NCBI GenBank assembly: GCA_963662175.1
Contig: OY759217.1
Coordinates: 48,956,108-49,020,107, forward strand
DNA from: Aradus depressus
Taxonomy: Eukaryota > Arthropoda > Insecta > Hemiptera > Aradidae
Length of the DNA: 64,000 nt
Reading direction: 5' to 3'
In this document: one piece after another, positions 31,601 to 42,339 of the stretch
Layout: the number at the start of each line of letters is the position of its first letter
Position numbering within the stretch: position 1 is the stretch's first letter
Notes under the pieces: model-generated
Database searches by the model: none
Seen by the model: the letters and a program-made list of their open reading frames with translations, nothing else
Told to the model about the DNA's origin: nothing
Translations under genes and position numbers: made by a program

Positions 31601-34437
31601 TGGATCATCCCAAAAGACAGTTTTACCAGTTCAGGCTTCTCTGAGTCATTCATCTGTTATAACAAAATGTAAAATGAATTCTAAATAAATTGATACATTT
31701 GCGCAATGGACATAATAATGATGCTAACCGCAGAAATGTGGTTTTTGCTGCTAAATGATTCCATTTTAATGTGCTCCGCTTCCTTCAAACCCATACCGCA
31801 GCTGTACTTGGCATCCCATTAATATAAATCTTAGAGAAGAGCTAAAAATACTTATTTTTAGTTTCAGATAACTTTTTAGTAACAAAAAAACTATGATATG
31901 ATCAAAATACTCTTTCACATGAAATTTAATTATAAAAATGATAAAGCGTAGGAAATGGAGGTAGATGTTACGTTATATTTAGGACTTACGCACATTTCAT
32001 TGTTTTCAGTTATATTCGGTTATATAAAATATAACAGTGACATTTTTATGCAACAACAGTAATGAAGTTAGGTAAAGAATTCTGATAGGTCAAATTATTT
32101 AAGCGTAGTTGCACGTAACTAAAAAAATAATATTGATGCATGTTGCACGAACAAATGCTGCACAATTTTGTATTTTAACCTCAAATTAATTCACAAAATT
32201 TGGAGTTACAGCGACTAATTATTCTCAAATTAAGTTAATATTGTTTTTTAGAATATATTAGTGAAGATGTCAAGTAACACTGCTTTGAACACAATTACAG
32301 ATGTTAAATCTCACTGCGTAGGGGATATTATAGGAGTCGTTATGCACTTGCGAACCGCACGATCCCACACGTTCGGAACGCTTAACATACTACTTTGTCA
32401 AGCAGCGGTCGCATATCGAAACAGAACAAGCAATGAGGTAATTTCATAGAGAGTATGAGTTAGTGAATGTTGTGCGACCTGACTAAGGCAGGTTGAGTAT
32501 AACTATAATGCCACACATTGCTGCCCTAATTCAATACTGATTGTGAAATACATTTAAAATATTACACATAGAGATCGCTAATGAAGTTTTATTTCTTCAA
32601 GTTCATTATGATGTCTTTACTTTGTGATCTCTATTTGAACAACTTAAAAAACACATTTTGATGGATTCTCTCACTATTATATCTTTATAAGGAAAATTAC
32701 ATAATCTGCATTACTTTTAGTTCAAAAAAATATATATATATATATTATTTACTGTAACACTTGTATACAGTTTCCGATATAACTGAATTAAAAGTTTTAA
32801 AACATTTACTTACAACTATATATATTTTTTTTTCAGACGTTCGCTTCATTTATACGAAAACTATTACTCCTAGGGAATAATCGAATATTAAAAAAAATAT
32901 TGCTTATAAAATTTCTCAGTTGGACTAACATGCTCAGAGCTTCAGCGTTCTAATGATTGTCTTTTCTGAGCACAAAAAAAATATAAATATTAATCAGCAA
33001 GTTTCAAATAAAAACTATCAAGAAATTCAAAAGTAACTGAACACCTGTGTGCGCTGGTGCCTAACAAAATGGTTCCAATATATTTTCAAAGAATAATCTT
33101 TAAAAGATAATGAAACATTAAATAATATATTTTTATATCATATATTACCATTAGGTATCTCTAGAATACAAAATTTGTAACGAAACCAGCAAAATATATG
33201 AAATTCGCACAATTCGAATTTATCTCAGTATTGAATTAATAGTAAGTTTTCAGAAATCATTAGAACTGTATTAAATAGCAGCATGTCGACATTTTTTTTT
33301 CATTTGAGCGTTTAGCACCATCTACGTCCATTGTACATTTTAGAAAATTTGATGTAATATACCGTAGTAAAATTGAAATCATTAAGTTTTAAAAATTCAG
33401 TTCTATCTTGGTGCTGAAGATATTGCCAACGAAGGCGAAATAGGTCAACTTCTCGTGAAATAAACCATCTTCTTTTATCCTCAGTTTCACAATAGGCCAA
33501 CCTGAGGACAAAATGCGATACATGGTCTCGCTTCCGCATTTCGTAGCATTCTTCTGTTGTTTTGAATGTATTATTGGCTATCTGTTTAAAAAAAAAATCA
33601 CATTAGAAAAAATGAAATATGTAATTGAAATTACTAAAACTAAAAAGGGACAAGGGAACAACACTCAAAAGAACTTCAACAATAGGGTCCTTCTAAGTTG
33701 AGGAACGCGGACATATTGTGGAATTTGTAATAAATAAATAAAAAAAGCTTATTTTTTGAAATGTTGTCTATTCCACTAAAGATATTTATAAAAATACAAC
33801 TACCGGTTTCGGCTTCACACCATCGTCAGGTCAACAGTTCATAACTAGACCCGACGATGGTGTGAAGCCGAAACCGGTAGTTGTATTTTTATAAATATCT
33901 TTAGTGGGATAGACAACATTTCAAAAAATAAGCTTGTTTTATTTATTTAATAGGGTCCTTGTTTTATCTTCATCATACTAAAATAGCATGATTTCTACGT
34001 ACATATGTAGCGTTAATATTATAAAGACAGTTTTGTTTTATTTTTAAAGGTATCTGCTGAGAGTTGTTTCCTTCACTCTAAAGAAAAATGTATACATACC
34101 AATTTACGGAAATCCCTTAAGTCCTGTTTTTTTAGTTCTTCCAAAATAGTTTTTCGCCATTCATTACCCTTCAAACCTCTGGTGGTCACTTCGTCAATAG
34201 TCTGTAAAACTATATACTTCAAATTAATAGCAAAATACCATATAATTATAATACTAAAATGAATAACTAAATATTACCGGCAAGTCTACTCGAACAGCAT
34301 TCTTCCAACTCGGTTAATGAAACTTCATAGGTAGGTGGGGTGGAATAAAATTGTAATGGATGTGGGTAAGCATCTTGTAAACCACTATAAACTGGCCTTA
34401 TTAAACTTCTTCTTGTAATAGATTTTCGAAAATCCAT
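22620..34437 (-). CDS. PRIM2: DNA primase large subunit PRIM2, 9 coding exons
   Basis: Exons in transcript order: 34437-34278, 34209-34100, 33581-33363, 31653-31441, 30698-30558, 28544-28362, 27272-27077, 24988-24815 and 22726-22620. All junctions are GT-AG and the joined frame is 500 codons plus TAA, against about 509 in vertebrates. PRIM2 holds the primase-polymerase alpha complex together and helps RNA primer synthesis in the nucleus. The N-terminal half has YPHPLQFY and [14 protein letters not shown]. The C-terminal Fe-S domain keeps all four cluster cysteines: C290 (PLCMQQLH), C369 (SCLKII), C385 (GCPFRH) and C425 (YQVACGVY). FLKGIGVTL and HSFGKEGKK are diagnostic. The tail is short and acidic ([12 protein letters not shown]). 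Exon 2 must use the weak acceptor TATATAG; the nearer ACAG eight bases on would break the frame. Introns carry SINEs, a LINE end and a 1.25 kb fold-back element. Confidence 0.97.
23060..23560. repeat. Tandem repeat, about four 130-143 bp units
   Basis: In the last PRIM2 intron. The TTGGCCTTTAAG-type phrase starts units at about 23078, 23217, 23360 and 23490. Each unit continues with ACTACATGTCAAATTCCATG and a C-rich CCTACCCCCACAACC block. Units diverge by small indels. No ORF is conserved across units. Confidence 0.8.
24027..24500 (-). repeat. SINE family A interrupted by a LINE 3' end
   Basis: Antisense SINE A begins at 24030 (GACTCATGCC) and resumes at about 24330 (CTATTACCAGAGCGC), ending near 24500. 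The intervening block is the separate LINE fragment listed next. Confidence 0.75.
24061..24325 (-). mobile_element. 3' end of a non-LTR retrotransposon inside SINE A
   Basis: The minus strand reads a LINE C-terminal signature around 24310-24230 ([20 protein letters not shown]). A non-coding 3' end follows, rich in A/T with TGAATAAAA. The piece is heavily 5'-truncated. YN-LP-EI is the usual last block of jockey/CR1-type reverse transcriptase ORFs. Confidence 0.65.
24501..24735 (+). repeat. SINE family A, sense fragment back-to-back with the previous copy
   Basis: The body reads from TCGTCCTTCGTATGG to AAAGCCCGGGCACGAGTC, with an A-rich expansion at 24596-24625. With the antisense copy at 24027-24500 it forms an inverted pair in the PRIM2 intron before exon 9. 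It ends about 80 bases from PRIM2 exon 8. Confidence 0.75.
25195..25735. repeat. GC-rich tandem duplication, 174 bp unit
   Basis: An abrupt GC-rich island in an AT-rich PRIM2 intron. CTATAGACCCAGGAGCTCCG starts at 25282 and again at 25456, so the unit is 174 bp; the second copy is near-identical through about 25590. Because 174 is a multiple of three, one frame stays open for 181 codons across both copies, but there is no sign of selection. GC-rich tandem promoter monomers are known in LINE 5' regions; that origin is only a guess here. Confidence 0.75.
26008..26175 (-). repeat. SINE family A, diverged antisense piece
   Basis: TCTGGTGGACTTGAGCCCG at about 26028 through GGGACCATCGCTTAATGTCC at about 26134. 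Head and tail are lost. In the PRIM2 intron before exon 8. Confidence 0.7.
26843..27051 (+). repeat. SINE family B with 11 bp target duplication
   Basis: Full-length copy with B box GGTTCGAATCC and poly(A)-rich tail. It is flanked by GACTAATATTG at 26832-26842 and again at 27052-27062. It lies only about 15-25 bases from the donor end of PRIM2 exon 7 (27077), in the opposite orientation. Confidence 0.9.
27757..28022 (+). repeat. SINE family A, near full-length copy with internal deletions
   Basis: The tRNA-like head (GGGGTTGCTCAGAGG) and B box (GGGCTCGAAACC) are recognisable. The AGAGCGCTCT block near the 3' end is deleted. Ends with GAGTCACAATAACTAATTA. In the PRIM2 intron before exon 7. 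Confidence 0.82.
28130..28300 (-). repeat. Hairpin-ended repeat fragment
   Basis: Family phrases AACTCAAAAACCCTGAACAC and TTGGGGAAGTACACTGCC, in antisense orientation, next to PRIM2 exon 6. Confidence 0.55.
28611..29862. mobile_element. Large fold-back transposable element, 1252 bp with about 510 bp arms
   Basis: The left arm 28611-29120 and right arm 29354-29862 are near-perfect reverse complements, with a single-copy centre of about 230 bp. The ends are GGGTAATTCCATGCC and its complement. A 4 bp ATAA flanks both sides (28607-28610, 29863-29866) as a likely target duplication. The element encodes no visible protein. It lies in the intron between PRIM2 exons 5 and 6, only 66 bases from the exon 6 acceptor. 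RNA from it could form a 500 bp hairpin. Confidence 0.92.
30900..31275. repeat. Hairpin-ended repeat, diverged copy with arms in opposite orientation
   Basis: Antisense internal units (CACGAAATTGTATTTG and GGGGGCTCAACTCAAAAATC) are followed by a sense-oriented terminal module at 31235-31272, with a CTATACTCTGTATTGCAGGG core. Lies between PRIM2 exons 4 and 5. Confidence 0.5.
32252..32953 (+). CDS. Possible two-exon orphan gene or exon relic antisense to PRIM2
   Basis: In the PRIM2 intron between exons 3 and 4, on the opposite strand. Exon-like segment 32252-32437 has acceptor GTTTTTTAG, donor GAG|GTAATT and 62 open codons in phase 0. A second segment 32837-32953 follows (acceptor TTTTTTTTCAG, stop TAA at 32951) and joins in frame. 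The first reads [20 protein letters not shown], then IIGVVMHLR. The [11 protein letters not shown] pattern recalls the first strand of an OB fold, as in telomere-end proteins, but this is weak. The second segment is AT-biased and may be chance. Confidence 0.25.
33693..33948. mobile_element. Inverted Penelope-like terminal element with hammerhead-like motifs
   Basis: Inserted DNA is flanked by an exact 12 bp duplication, AATAGGGTCCTT at 33681-33692 and 33949-33960. Inside, two arms of about 100 bp are inverted around 33835-33850. Each arm contains a hammerhead-like motif. On the minus strand (33829-33801) it is CTGACGA, stem II, GAA, ACCGGT, A. On the plus strand (33851-33879) it is the same except CCGACGA. 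A short asymmetric segment precedes the left arm. No reverse transcriptase is present. Located in the PRIM2 intron between exons 2 and 3. Confidence 0.7.
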
Positions 34438-35523
34438 TCGGATATTCACAACAAAAAACTCAAAAAGAAATCAAAAATATTTGAGAATCCTCAATTTATT
34501 TTTGTTACCTGGCACTAATCTCGAGAAGGAATCATGAGTAAGTTAAGAATAATAAGTGTTACATAAAACTGAAAACCACATATTGAAAACTGTGATTATT
34601 TTGATAAAACAAGGAGAAAGTAAGGCAAACTTCCCGCCGAATTCACAAGGAATCACTCGATTAAAAATATTTGATAATCGATTGTTTTTGTAACAAACTT
34701 TAAAAAAAAGTTATTAGTTTAAATCACATGGAACTATTGTTTTCATCTTGGAAAGATTCTCTCTATAGTACAAAAGGGCTATTCCACGCTCTATTTTTTT
34801 TCATTAATTAAGGAGGGGTTGCACAAAGGTCGCTCATTCTGTCACTCTTGTTTTCCTTCATACATTTTTTTTCTCCAAAATATTTTTAGATAAATTATAG
34901 ATATTTGGTGATGTTTAATTTTGTATAAACTAATTTATTTAAAGTTAAACACTAATGATCCTTCCCATTCCTCCATGACACAGCAACTTTCCAACTAAAC
35001 TATATCCCGATTGCTATTTAGGTCGGCAGGGAATCGGAAGATGAACTATAAATAAATTAGTTATATTTTTAAATTTTTCTCTACATTGTTATAAATAAGT
35101 ATATAAAATGGAGGAGAAAGATTAACTCTAGTATTCATTGGTGTGTCTCATCCTAACGAGAGAACAGCCCAGACCAATCCCTGTCGTTATTTTATGTAAT
35201 ATTCGTTTTGTAATAGTAAAATAAATACTGATGTATTATTGTTTGCTAGAAACTGTCTAATATTGAGTTCGAAATGAAGTTTTTAATTTTTTTACCGTCC
35301 AGCTCTTGACAGAATACCTCATCGGTTAATTCAGGAACTTGTCTAATAGAATAGGATTGCATTGAACGCTCGTTCAATCTAAATTTGTTGACAAGTTGAG
35401 TGATTTTATAAATACAAATAATAGTCAATGGTCACTTGTAGTCTCCTTTCAGTGCCAATTTAAGTGATATGACATTGTTAATAGGATTTAATTTGTTTCA
35501 ATTTTATAAATAATTATTCAAAA
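34438..35523. promoter_or_regulatory. Shared upstream region of PRIM2 and GLG1
   Basis: The two genes diverge from this interval of 1086 bp. A TATATAAAA at about 35100 and an AATAAA at about 35219 lie in the middle. Together with the TATTCATTGGTGTGTCTC stretch at 35132 they have the spacing of a retroviral-type LTR (U3-R-U5), so a solo LTR may sit between the genes. Neither transcription start can be placed. A minus-strand frame at 35428-35246 has no ATG-supported or family-supported identity. Confidence 0.45.
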
Positions 35524-38500
35524 ATGTGTAATCTAATTTCGCCAAGAATGAATATCATTTATTCTTCTATTTTAGTTTTATTTTTGAGTGATTTAGCGGT
35601 CTCTCTAGATCCTCTCTATCCCGGTAATATTTCTCTTGTAAATCCAAGATTTTCTTACTTTCCTACTGATATAATTCATGACAGAAAATGCCAAGTATTG
35701 TACCAAATATGTGAACAACTTCGTGATGACTTGGATGCGTTAGAATGCGCACATACTTACCAAGTATGTTGTTTTATTATTTTCTACTACAGTTACAAGA
35801 TTTTGAATATAGATTTACTGTAATTATTATTAAATTTCAGGAAGGTCCAAATCACGTTTCGGTTGATATAGACGGTGAGTGCCAGCACATCATTTGGTCG
35901 AGGACAGTGGATCTACTCACTGACAGTAAATTAAAATCAATTGTAAAACAGTTTTGTACACAAGAGTCGATATACGCCAAGTGTGTTGTTCTGTCCCCTG
36001 ATAACTTTCTCAATTGTCTTTTTGAAAATATAAATGAAGAAAAGAATAAACAATGTTCCGAATTTGTTGAAAGATTAAAATTTTTAACTTTCCTCGATCA
36101 GAGAGCTATGTTTATGTTCATTGACAGTTGTAAAACCGACATTGATAGATTCAATTGTGGGCGCCTTTCTAAAAATGCAAAGGTAAATATTGAAGCCTAT
36201 GTCTTACTAGATAATGAACATACGACATTTATTTATTTATAAATATTTTGGTTTTTTTACAGTTTGGATCAGGCAGTAGTACACTTAGTTGTCTACAAAA
36301 GCATATACTAGAAATTCAAAAGGGTTGCCAAGGTCAAGTTTTGCGTTTATCAGAACTTCAGGCTGAAAACATTGAATATGATCGTCAACTGTTGATGAGT
36401 TGTGCCCGCGAAAGAAAGTTGTTTTGTGGTGGTTTGTTGGGAAAAGGATTAACTTACAAATGTCTCATTCAACACAAAGATGACCAAGGCATGTCTCCAA
36501 ATGTAAGTACATTCACAGAGCCAAGCGATGTCTATCATTTAGTCTATGTAGAGCCATCATGTCTGGCCTCAGATGCACACCAAATTAATGTTTTATCAGG
36601 CCATAGAATCTTGTAAGTTTTTGATAACGGCTTAACAAGAGAAGATGCAGTTTAAAGATGAGATTTAGAAAAAGAAAGCAGTTTAAGATTTATCATTGGA
36701 GGAGTACAAAAACATAAATCTAAAGAGGATCAATGGATTGAAGTGTGTTTTCTATTTCACTTCTATTTTGAAGAATTGGACGCAGAATATCCGTCTTCCA
36801 TTCTTCAATAAGAAATGGCATTGGCAGGACTTAGACAATTTATCCACCCGCATTATTATTATTATTGACATACGCCGAATAAAATAAACCTAGATACCGC
36901 GCATAAATTGGCCTTCAGCTCGAATTCTTACAATAAACCTAGGGAATTTTCACTGCAGTTTTTTTTTATTTTTTGAAATGACGTTTCTTGCAGCCTTTTT
37001 TAGTAGGTAATTTAAGCCTTATTTCATGTTTCAACTTTTTTACTCAATTTATATTCCATATATATACATATTTTGTTTGTGGATATAAATCCGGTCTTTA
37101 GTTTTGATTCGTTACAAGTGTGAAACTCATTAGTTGTTCTTGGCCGAAATTTTGAGATTTATTTCCAAAATATTTTTAGCGAAAAAAATATTTTATTATA
37201 AAGTTTTTATAACTGTTCATTGTCGATTGTCTATCCACACACAGCACCAGTCATATTTTAGCATTATTATTGGACCTCCCTTCCCTGGATTTAACCATTT
37301 TGTATTAAGTTGTTCATTTATAACTTGAACGTTTTGTATAATATTATATATTCTTTTGAATTCATATTAATAATTTATTTTCAGTGTGTCAAGGAGCTTG
37401 TGAGACATGAGCAACTCATAGTACAAGATTATCAAGTAAGCCGTGGATTGGTTCGGGCCTGTAAAGAAGATATTCGTATCAATAGATGTCGTAAATCTGT
37501 GTCTGATGATCGAGATATAAGACTTGCGCAAATTCTTCTCTGTTTAGAAAATGCTACTCATAATGGTAAAAATAATTATAATATAATTTAAAATATTTAC
37601 GGGGTGGATAATTCTACTTGTGACTAAATAAGCCACACTACAGTTGAGTTGGTTGGTTTATTTGGGGTTATTATCGCCCACAGGAGGGAGTAACTTTTTA
37701 TTCACTATTTTCAAACACTTCCCTTACTTACATAGTATAATATTAAATTCTGTAGTCATAAAAAATATTTTATAAAAGAATTTTAAAAAAAATCGATCCA
37801 ACTTTTATAAAAGATCTTTGTCAAAGAACTATTATAGTGTAATGCCCGCCTTAAGGAGGTCGGAAAACATGAAATTCTGTTGAAAACTCCTCTTCGAATT
37901 TCTGACAGATTACATAACTTCCCCTATACTTCGTATAGCTTGGGAAGTAAAAAACTCAATTAATTTATACTATTTCTTGGTTGGTAGGCGGATATAGTGG
38001 ACTTGTTAAATAAGTAATACGGAGGTATCAGTCCAACAATATATTTTAATAACACCACAACTAGTTTCGGCAAATGTCTGCCGTCCGCAGGTATTGAATC
38101 TTAAAGTAGAGAAGGGGTTAAAGAAGTTATAGACGCACCTCAGGGTCTAGCTGGAAGCTGACTGATGACCCTGAGATTCGTCTATAACCTAAGGATGGAA
38201 GTTAATTGCCGAAACTAGTTGTGGTGTAAATTAATTAAAAAAATCTCTGCATTATTTATTCAATTGAGTGTTATAGTTAGTAACTAACTCATAAGTAATA
38301 ATTAGTACAGAGGTATTAGCTCAACAATATATTTTATTATAAAATCGTATTTAATTGAAATTATTTCCAAAAATAAGGGATGTCATCTCCAGTAGCAAAG
38401 AGGTTACAAATAAAAAAGTCCAGGTCAGATTCAGAACTAGTTGTTTAACAGATGATTTCAAAAAATGGACTGAATCTGTAAGAATATAATTGAATGAATG

Positions 38501-41500
38501 AAACTCTTTATTTTATTTAAGGTTATCGTCATTACTTTGTAGTATCATACATTTGTATGTAAAGGCACGTTGATGATTCATTTTATTATTGATGTAGACG
38601 AGGCCTTAGATTTTTTTACCTGGAAGGTGAAGAGATTTTGAGCACTCTGTCCTTCGGATGATATTTTAAGAGATGGTCCCGAGCCTGTACGATTTCAGGT
38701 ATTCGTTAAAGACTCCTAATAGCTAAAGGCCCATTTACATTATGTCACTTTTGATGAACATCCGTAGTGAATCATCCAAAGTGAATCATCCTTCTTTACA
38801 TATTTTCATCCAGTTACGTGTTTTCACTGCTCATTGTTCCTCATAATTTGGCAATTTTCGACTGGCAATGTGAAATACAGAACAGTGAAGAGTGAATGCA
38901 AAGAAAGGACGTTTGTTTACATTTGTCACTGCGCGCAGCTGCGCCTTCACTCTGGATGAATCATCGGTTGGAGGAACGACTGTTTCATCAAAAGTTAGTA
39001 GGCGGTCAACTTCTTTCATCGTTCACTTTCGATGTTCACTCTGGAGGAATTGAAGATGAATGGCAGTTTACACTTGTCACTTTGGATGATTCATCCAAGA
39101 TGATCCTCCAAAGTGACAAATGTAAATGGGCCTCAAGCTATTTTCATCACCGCAGGCTGCAGCCTAGACTGTACCAAGACTTTTTATTTTAATTTTCATG
39201 TTTCATTATCAATTTGTGTAAAGTACATGTTTAGTACTGGTCCAAATAAAAATGTTTTTCTCTTTTCTCTATTTAAGGTTCAACAGTTGTACGAAAGAAA
39301 TGCCGAGATGAAATGTTCGCTCATCGGAAGATGCTTCTGGAAGACTACAGGATTTCCCCGGAGATCGTCTCAGCCTGTTCCCAGGATATTATGAACTTGT
39401 GCGAAGGGACCCTGGCTACTGGAGGCCACACTATCCACTGCCTGATGGAGAAGTCGAGGGCGAGGAAGAGAAAGAACAGAGTGTCAGACCAGTGCCAGAG
39501 ACAGGTGACCTACCTAAAATATCTCAATATTATTATCATTTGGTTCCATAACTAAATCTGGTTAGGTAAAATTTAGGACTCCCACATAAGTCGGGCTCAT
39601 GTCCACCAGAGCGACGAAAGAGCCGTCTGGTAGTAGGCGATATCATGTCGTAATTAAAGACCGGGCATGAGTCACAATATCTGACGATTCCTTATCGGTA
39701 ATTTAGTAGAAATTTTCAAGTTTAGAATTGGATTCGTTTTCTTTTAATGTCTGATAACTAGATTATAAAACGTTGGACGCGCTGCACTTTGGCGATTTGC
39801 GAATCCTAACTAATGAAAACAGTTTCATTGAACAATTTTGCATTATGAACTTCCTTTTGGCGAAAACATCATTTGATGTCTGACATATTGTCTGTTTTGT
39901 TCCAGTTGGAGATCCTTATAAAAGAGACGGACGCTGGGGAGGATTGGCGTGTAGATCCAGTACTATGGAAGGCCTGTCAGAACGTCGTCACCTTCGGATG
40001 CAACAAGTACGACCCGGCTGATCCCAGGTAGTTACATTTGTAGGATTTTGTTGCTAACCATGAAACCCTATTAAAATAAAGAAAACATATGATTTTTAGA
40101 AAATATTGTCTATTTCACAAATAATATATAATATGGGAGTACTTTCGATATTGCTACCATCTTCAGCAACGACTTAACAAATACAGTATTTGGTAGTATG
40201 GTTTCAGAGGGAGAGCGACAACTTAGTTGATTAATTTGCGCTGGGGAAATACATTGCCGATGATTCAAGAACACTTTTTTTTTTGTCATTTTTGAAATCA
40301 GGGGTCGAAAAACAAAAAATCTTGGTTAAAACTCAACTGACCGATTACATAACTGCCCCTATACTTCGTAAAGCTGGGGAAGTAAAAACAACAAGTAAAT
40401 CTAGAATTATTCAGAATTTTACTTCTTCAACTATACGATGTATAGAAGAAGTTATGTAATCGGTCAGAAATTAGAAAATGAGTTTTCACCGAAATTTCAT
40501 GTTTTCCGACTCCTTGTGTTCAAAAATTTGAAAAAATGTCTTTCTGCCAATGCAGTATTTGTTAAGTCGTGGCTGAAGATGGTAGCAATACCGAAAGTAC
40601 TCCCATATTATAGGTTAGGTTAGGTTAGGTTTTATGACTCATGCCCGGGCTTTAACTACGAGGTCATATCGCCTACTACCAGAGCGCTCTTTCGTCACTC
40701 TGGTGGACATGAGCCCGACTCTACTGTGGGAGTCCTAAATTTTGCCTACCCTAAATTTTTATTCATCTAGGGTAAGGGTCTTTAACGAGTACCTGACATC
40801 GTACAGGCTCGGGACCATCGCTTAACGTCCCATCCGAAGGACGGCGTGCTTAAGTTTATTTTACCTCCCAGATAAAATAAACTAAGGGCCTCGGTCGGGC
40901 TACGAACCCACGACCTTGAGCTCAGAAGTCAAGCACGCATACCACTGAGCTACCGGCGCCCTCTCCCATATTATATATTATTTGTGAAATAGACAATATT
41001 TTTTTAAAAACATACGTTTTCTTTATTTTATCAAATGTTTCACAATATCTCTGCAAAAATGTTAAATATCATTAAGAAACCCTATTGTTTGCGTTTCTGT
41101 GTCGGTCTGTCTATTTCACCACAGACCCACCTCAAGCAATAGAGGCTTCAAATGATATTTTAAATGTAGTACAGTGGTCAACAAATGGAAACATTTTTAC
41201 AAATTCATGAAAAATATTGTGCCAAAAATATGCGCGAAATCGCACTAGAAAACATTATTTTTTCTTTATTAATAGTGTTTTTTTAAATTTTAGTTTGCAC
41301 AACATTGAAATATTTAGGGCGCCGCTGGCTCAGAGGTAGCGTGATAAGGATAGCACCAATCAATTTTCATCCAAATCAGCCAAGAGGATAGGTGGGGGGG
41401 GGAGGGGGGGGGGGGTAGAGAGAGGCTTAACTCAAAAACTGTAATAATTGCCGTTGTTTTGAATTGTAACATAAAATTTCATATATAAATATATTTGAAG

Positions 41501-42294
41501 TCAAAGTCCAATGAGGACATAGCCAGCTAATTTTAGCGATATCGACCGAAGGAAAACGGGTCCAGTGGAAGGGGCTCAATTCAAAAATCCTAATAACTGC
41601 CAATGTAATGAATTTTTTATATAGGAGGGTTTAGGAGCCCCTATGTAAGTGAACTACTGAATATTATTAGCTTTAAAGGAGGCGGAACGAAAAATTAATT
41701 GATTAATAATTCATTCTGGGGAGGTACATTGCCAGTGACTTTTATTCTTTTGCTTTCAATAATAAATTTAAAATTGCCAAATAAATCTTATCAGAAATGA
41801 AAACAATAGCTGATGTATGGTTCACATTGAGTCAGTTGATAAGAGCCATTTTGGCATTGACTCGAATAGATACATTTGTGTGGGTAGTGTTGCAACCCTA
41901 TCTGGTCTAGTTCATCGTTACATATTATTGTGTAGCCCACACACTTCCCGTCCTCAGTATTTGAAAATGTTTCCCCTTTTAGGAAAATATAGTAAAAATA
42001 AAACAAAACTTATTTTTTTAAATATTGTCCATTTAACAATAAAAATGTTATACATAAACATACTTCCCCTTTTGGCATTACACAATCATCAGGTTCAGTT
42101 ATAAACTAGTCAGATTGCTGAATGAGAACCATTCTTATAAATCAGGTGAAGAAAGGGGTTGGAATTTCAACTTAGGAACCCCGTGGAATAGTGACTTCAA
42201 ATTCTCACCCCTTTTAACGCCACTTGGTTAATATAATATATTACGTATTTTTATTGCAAAGGGTATGTACGCATTTTTTATTTTCATCTTGTAC

Positions 42295-42339
<45 letters not shown>

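Larger units (their letters stand above)
40073..41075. mobile_element. Composite nested insertion with 11 bp target duplication
   Basis: The whole block is flanked by GAAACCCTATT at 40062-40072 and 41076-41086. The outer layer is an inverted element with hammerhead-like arms (minus 40166-40137; plus 40573-40602), helix III palindrome AGTACT and stem II GGTA/TACC with a GCAA loop. The middle layer is pieces of the hairpin-ended repeat in opposite orientations (40255-40385, 40420-40545). The inner layer is a SINE A with its own target duplication. The insertion begins 45 bases after GLG1 exon 6. Confidence 0.85.

Noticed and set aside
35246..35428. 60 aa minus-strand ORF in the PRIM2/GLG1 intergenic region
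   Set aside because: No ATG-supported start in context, no family resemblance, and it overlaps the putative GLG1 5' region.
41170..41290. Tc1-like terminal repeat (ACAGTGGTCAACAAATGG)
   Set aside because: Only one end is visible and the match is short, so I do not list it as an element.
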